Positions 62,319 to 64,000 of a DNA stretch of 64,000 bases are shown here, piece after piece. The notes below the pieces were generated by a model, which did not search any database, had not been told where the DNA came from, and was given only the letters and a program-made list of their open reading frames with translations. Source of the DNA: Hippopus hippopus (Eukaryota > Mollusca > Bivalvia > Cardiida > Cardiidae); the NCBI GenBank assembly GCA_946811185.2, contig OX328097.1, positions 60,913,063-60,977,062 of the forward strand, given 5' to 3'. A program made the translations under genes and the position numbers. Position 1 is the stretch's first letter. Each line of letters begins with the position of its first letter.

Positions 62319-62324
62319 AGCATG
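62319..62324. repeat. Polinton target-site duplication, right (AGCATG)
   Basis: Identical to 44779-44784 and directly follows the terminal TACTACT. Confidence 0.92.
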
Positions 62325-62364
62325 TGAAAATAATTAGATAAATGAACTAGAAGTGAAGGAAAAA

Positions 62365-62523
62365 GAAAAGATAAATAAATAAATAAATAAATAAATAAGA
62401 ATCAAAAGTCAAAATAAAATGTGCCGATAAAAATCATCCAGTCAGATAAATAAATAAATAAATAAATAAATAAGAATCAAAAGTCAAAATAAAATGTGCC
62501 GATAAAAATCATCCAGTCAGAAA
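62365..62523. repeat. (AAAT)n plus ~79-bp direct duplication
   Basis: ATAAATAAATAAATAAATAA, then GAATCAAAAGTCAAAATAAA and CGATAAAAATCATCCAGTCA, occurs twice in a row. Confidence 0.85.
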
Positions 62524-62767
62524 TACCATGCAGCAAAACACGAATGTTGAAAATACTTACAAGGATAATAACTCAGTGATACGAAAATCCAGTTTAGTTT
62601 TGAAATTGTAAATAAGGTTACAAGTTGACAAGTAATCTGTCACAGGTTAAAAAGAACTCACTTCTAGCTCACTCAGCGGTTTTCTGCGCGTTTTACTGTA
62701 TCAGTTTTGAACAGTGACATGACTCAAATCTGATCTTTGTACTGGGTGAAAAAAATACATATATATT

Positions 62768-62985
62768 TACAAAACAACAAGATTTTAGACTTGTCCAAAT
62801 TGAAAGCATTTGCAGACGACAAAATAAACATAACTCAAAAATTGAAATTGTTTCCAACAGGGTAGAAAACATTGTGGGAAAAGGAGAAAATGCTGGTTAC
62901 CAGCATTTTCTCCTTTTCCAACAATGTTTTCAAAAGGCTTCTATCTCAGGGTCGTAAAAACCAGGGATTGTTTGGTAAAGGGTTA
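62768..62985. mobile_element. MITE M1 copy
   Basis: Left end eroded (TTTACAAAACAACAAGATTT), a perfect hairpin GGAAAAGGAGAAAATGCTGG, and an intact right end GATTGTTTGGTAAAGGGTTA. Confidence 0.75.
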
Positions 62986-63137
62986 ATTTGAAAAGCTATA
63001 TTGGCATTATAATCTCCTAGGAAAATTTTGGAATGTTGTCGTCTGGTCCCCAGCGTACGTGACACAACTGAGACTTGTTGAAAAATGGAAATTGTCTTTT
63101 AAGTGATATGAAAACATGGACGGAAAAGGAACAGTTA

Positions 63138-63369
63138 CTTTTTATACGCCCAAAGGATCGTGTTATGTTATGGCCCCGGTCGTCTGTCCGTTTGTCCGAC
63201 CGTTAGCAATTTCTTGTGCGCGTAACTCCTCCTACAGTTTTCATCGGAATATGCTCAAACTTACCACAATCAATCCCTATGATTTGCAGTTCTGCATGTG
63301 ACTTTTTAAAATTTGCACGCGTTCTAGATTTTAAGCCATTTCATTGACAAGCCCCTTCGGCTCTTGTTT
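63138..63369 (+). mobile_element. Short hairpin-ended repeat (tandem-core relative)
   Basis: CGCCCAAAGGATCGTGTTAT, a GTCGTCTGTCCGTTTGTCCG spacer, GTAACTCCTCCTACAGTTTT, and an end hairpin AAGCCCCTTCGGCTCTTGTT. Same plan as the 3055, 20793 and 27601 elements but with no tandem core. Confidence 0.5.
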
Positions 63370-63384
63370 ACAATGATTTGCTAT

Positions 63385-64000
63385 TATAAGACTTAAATAG
63401 TAGGCAGATCTACATGTATGAATGCGCAAAGTTTGGTATGAAAAAAAATGTGAGCGACCTTGAATATGTGACCAAAATATCGGCATATATACAGTACTTC
63501 ATTTTATTTTACAGATTTTGTTCTCCAAAACTAACGTTATATATGATAAGACTTAAAAGTCTTATAAGTCTTATATGGAAGGTTTTAGAGGACACGCGGC
63601 AGCGGTACTGATTATACAAATAAAATATCGGCGTACAATACGGCATTTTTACAAAGTTGTAACTCCATACCCTAATATACGAAAACTTTGGTTAAAAAAA
63701 AACAAGTTTTTACTATATGACCAAAATATCGGCGTAAACACCGTCATTATGTTTTACAAACTTAACTCTGTTCTCCAAAACCACATCTGATGAGACTTCG
63801 AAGTCTTATAACGTTATAAGGTTTTAGAAGGCAAATTTTAGTCGAAGACCAAGTCCCAGTGGTCTTGAATATATAACGTTTCAACCAAAATATCTGCTGA
63901 CACCAGTAAGGTGGTAACTGATAAATAGCTATAAATCGATAACGTTTTCTGTTTCTGTTGGATGGATATTACAAAGAGTAACAAAGGTCCAATCTTTAAG
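63385..64000. repeat. Diverged ~250-bp tandem repeat, runs off the window
   Basis: GACCAAAATATCGGCATATA, then TTGTTCTCCAAAACTAACGT, GATAAGACTTAAAAGTCTTA and GGAAGGTTTTAGAGG recur as GACCAAAATATCGGCGTAAA, TGTTCTCCAAAACCACATCT, GATGAGACTTCGAAGTCTTA and AAGGTTTTAGAAGG. A third unit starts near 63880. Each unit holds an AAGACTTxxAAGTCTT palindrome. Confidence 0.6.

Overview
This is animal nuclear DNA, most likely from a bivalve mollusc. The evidence is a multi-exon kinase gene with canonical GT-AG introns, very dense AT-rich intron and intergenic repeats, tRNA-derived SINEs, dozens of short hairpin MITEs and repeat families of a type common in bivalves. I cannot name the species from sequence alone.

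Layout. (1) 1-1640: a 674-bp foldback repeat built from alternating GTGCGCAC palindromes, then a tandem-repeat tract. (2) 1829-14005, plus strand: the 3' part (seven exons, about 642 codons) of a mitogen- and stress-activated kinase gene (MSK1/RPS6KA5-like). It covers the end of the AGC-kinase part, the linker, the whole C-terminal CaMK-type kinase domain and a long Ser-rich, acidic, basic-ended tail. The N-terminal kinase exons lie upstream of the window. The introns are packed with one hairpin MITE family that has TTAA-like ends and was perhaps mobilised by a piggyBac transposase. (3) 14-35 kb: mostly intergenic repeats, including nested MITE/SINE/tandem-core insertions, a decayed acidic ORF, a THAP-domain ORF, a Tc1/mariner fragment and a minisatellite with a 149-bp higher-order period. 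(4) 35.7-38.8 kb: a 3.1-kb non-coding element with terminal inverted repeats. (5) 40255-42672, minus strand: an intronless 805-codon multipass membrane protein of unknown function. (6) 42.96-44.73 kb: an inverted copy of the tandem-core repeat, itself hit by a 523-bp TIR element. (7) 44785-62318: an apparently complete Polinton/Maverick (adintovirus-like) element, 17.5 kb, with about 1.06-kb terminal inverted repeats starting AGTAGT and a 6-bp target duplication AGCATG. (8) 62.3-64 kb: short repeats and another tandem array.

The Polinton is the exciting part. It has the expected core: rve integrase with chromodomain, protein-primed B-family DNA polymerase, packaging ATPase, double-jelly-roll-type capsid candidate, penton-like candidate and small conserved ORFs. 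It also carries an unusual accessory set: a TATA-box-binding-protein homologue, a protein with two tandem PC4/p15 coactivator domains, a BIR (IAP-type) protein and an HExxH zinc-metalloprotease-like protein. I see no adenain-type cysteine protease. TBP plus PC4 suggests the element once supplied part of its own transcription-initiation machinery. Several neighbouring genes overlap by ATGA or TAATG, an arrangement more like viral or prokaryotic coupling than animal genes. The polymerase is broken by one in-frame TAG, so this copy is probably not autonomous now, although most other reading frames are intact, which suggests a recent insertion.
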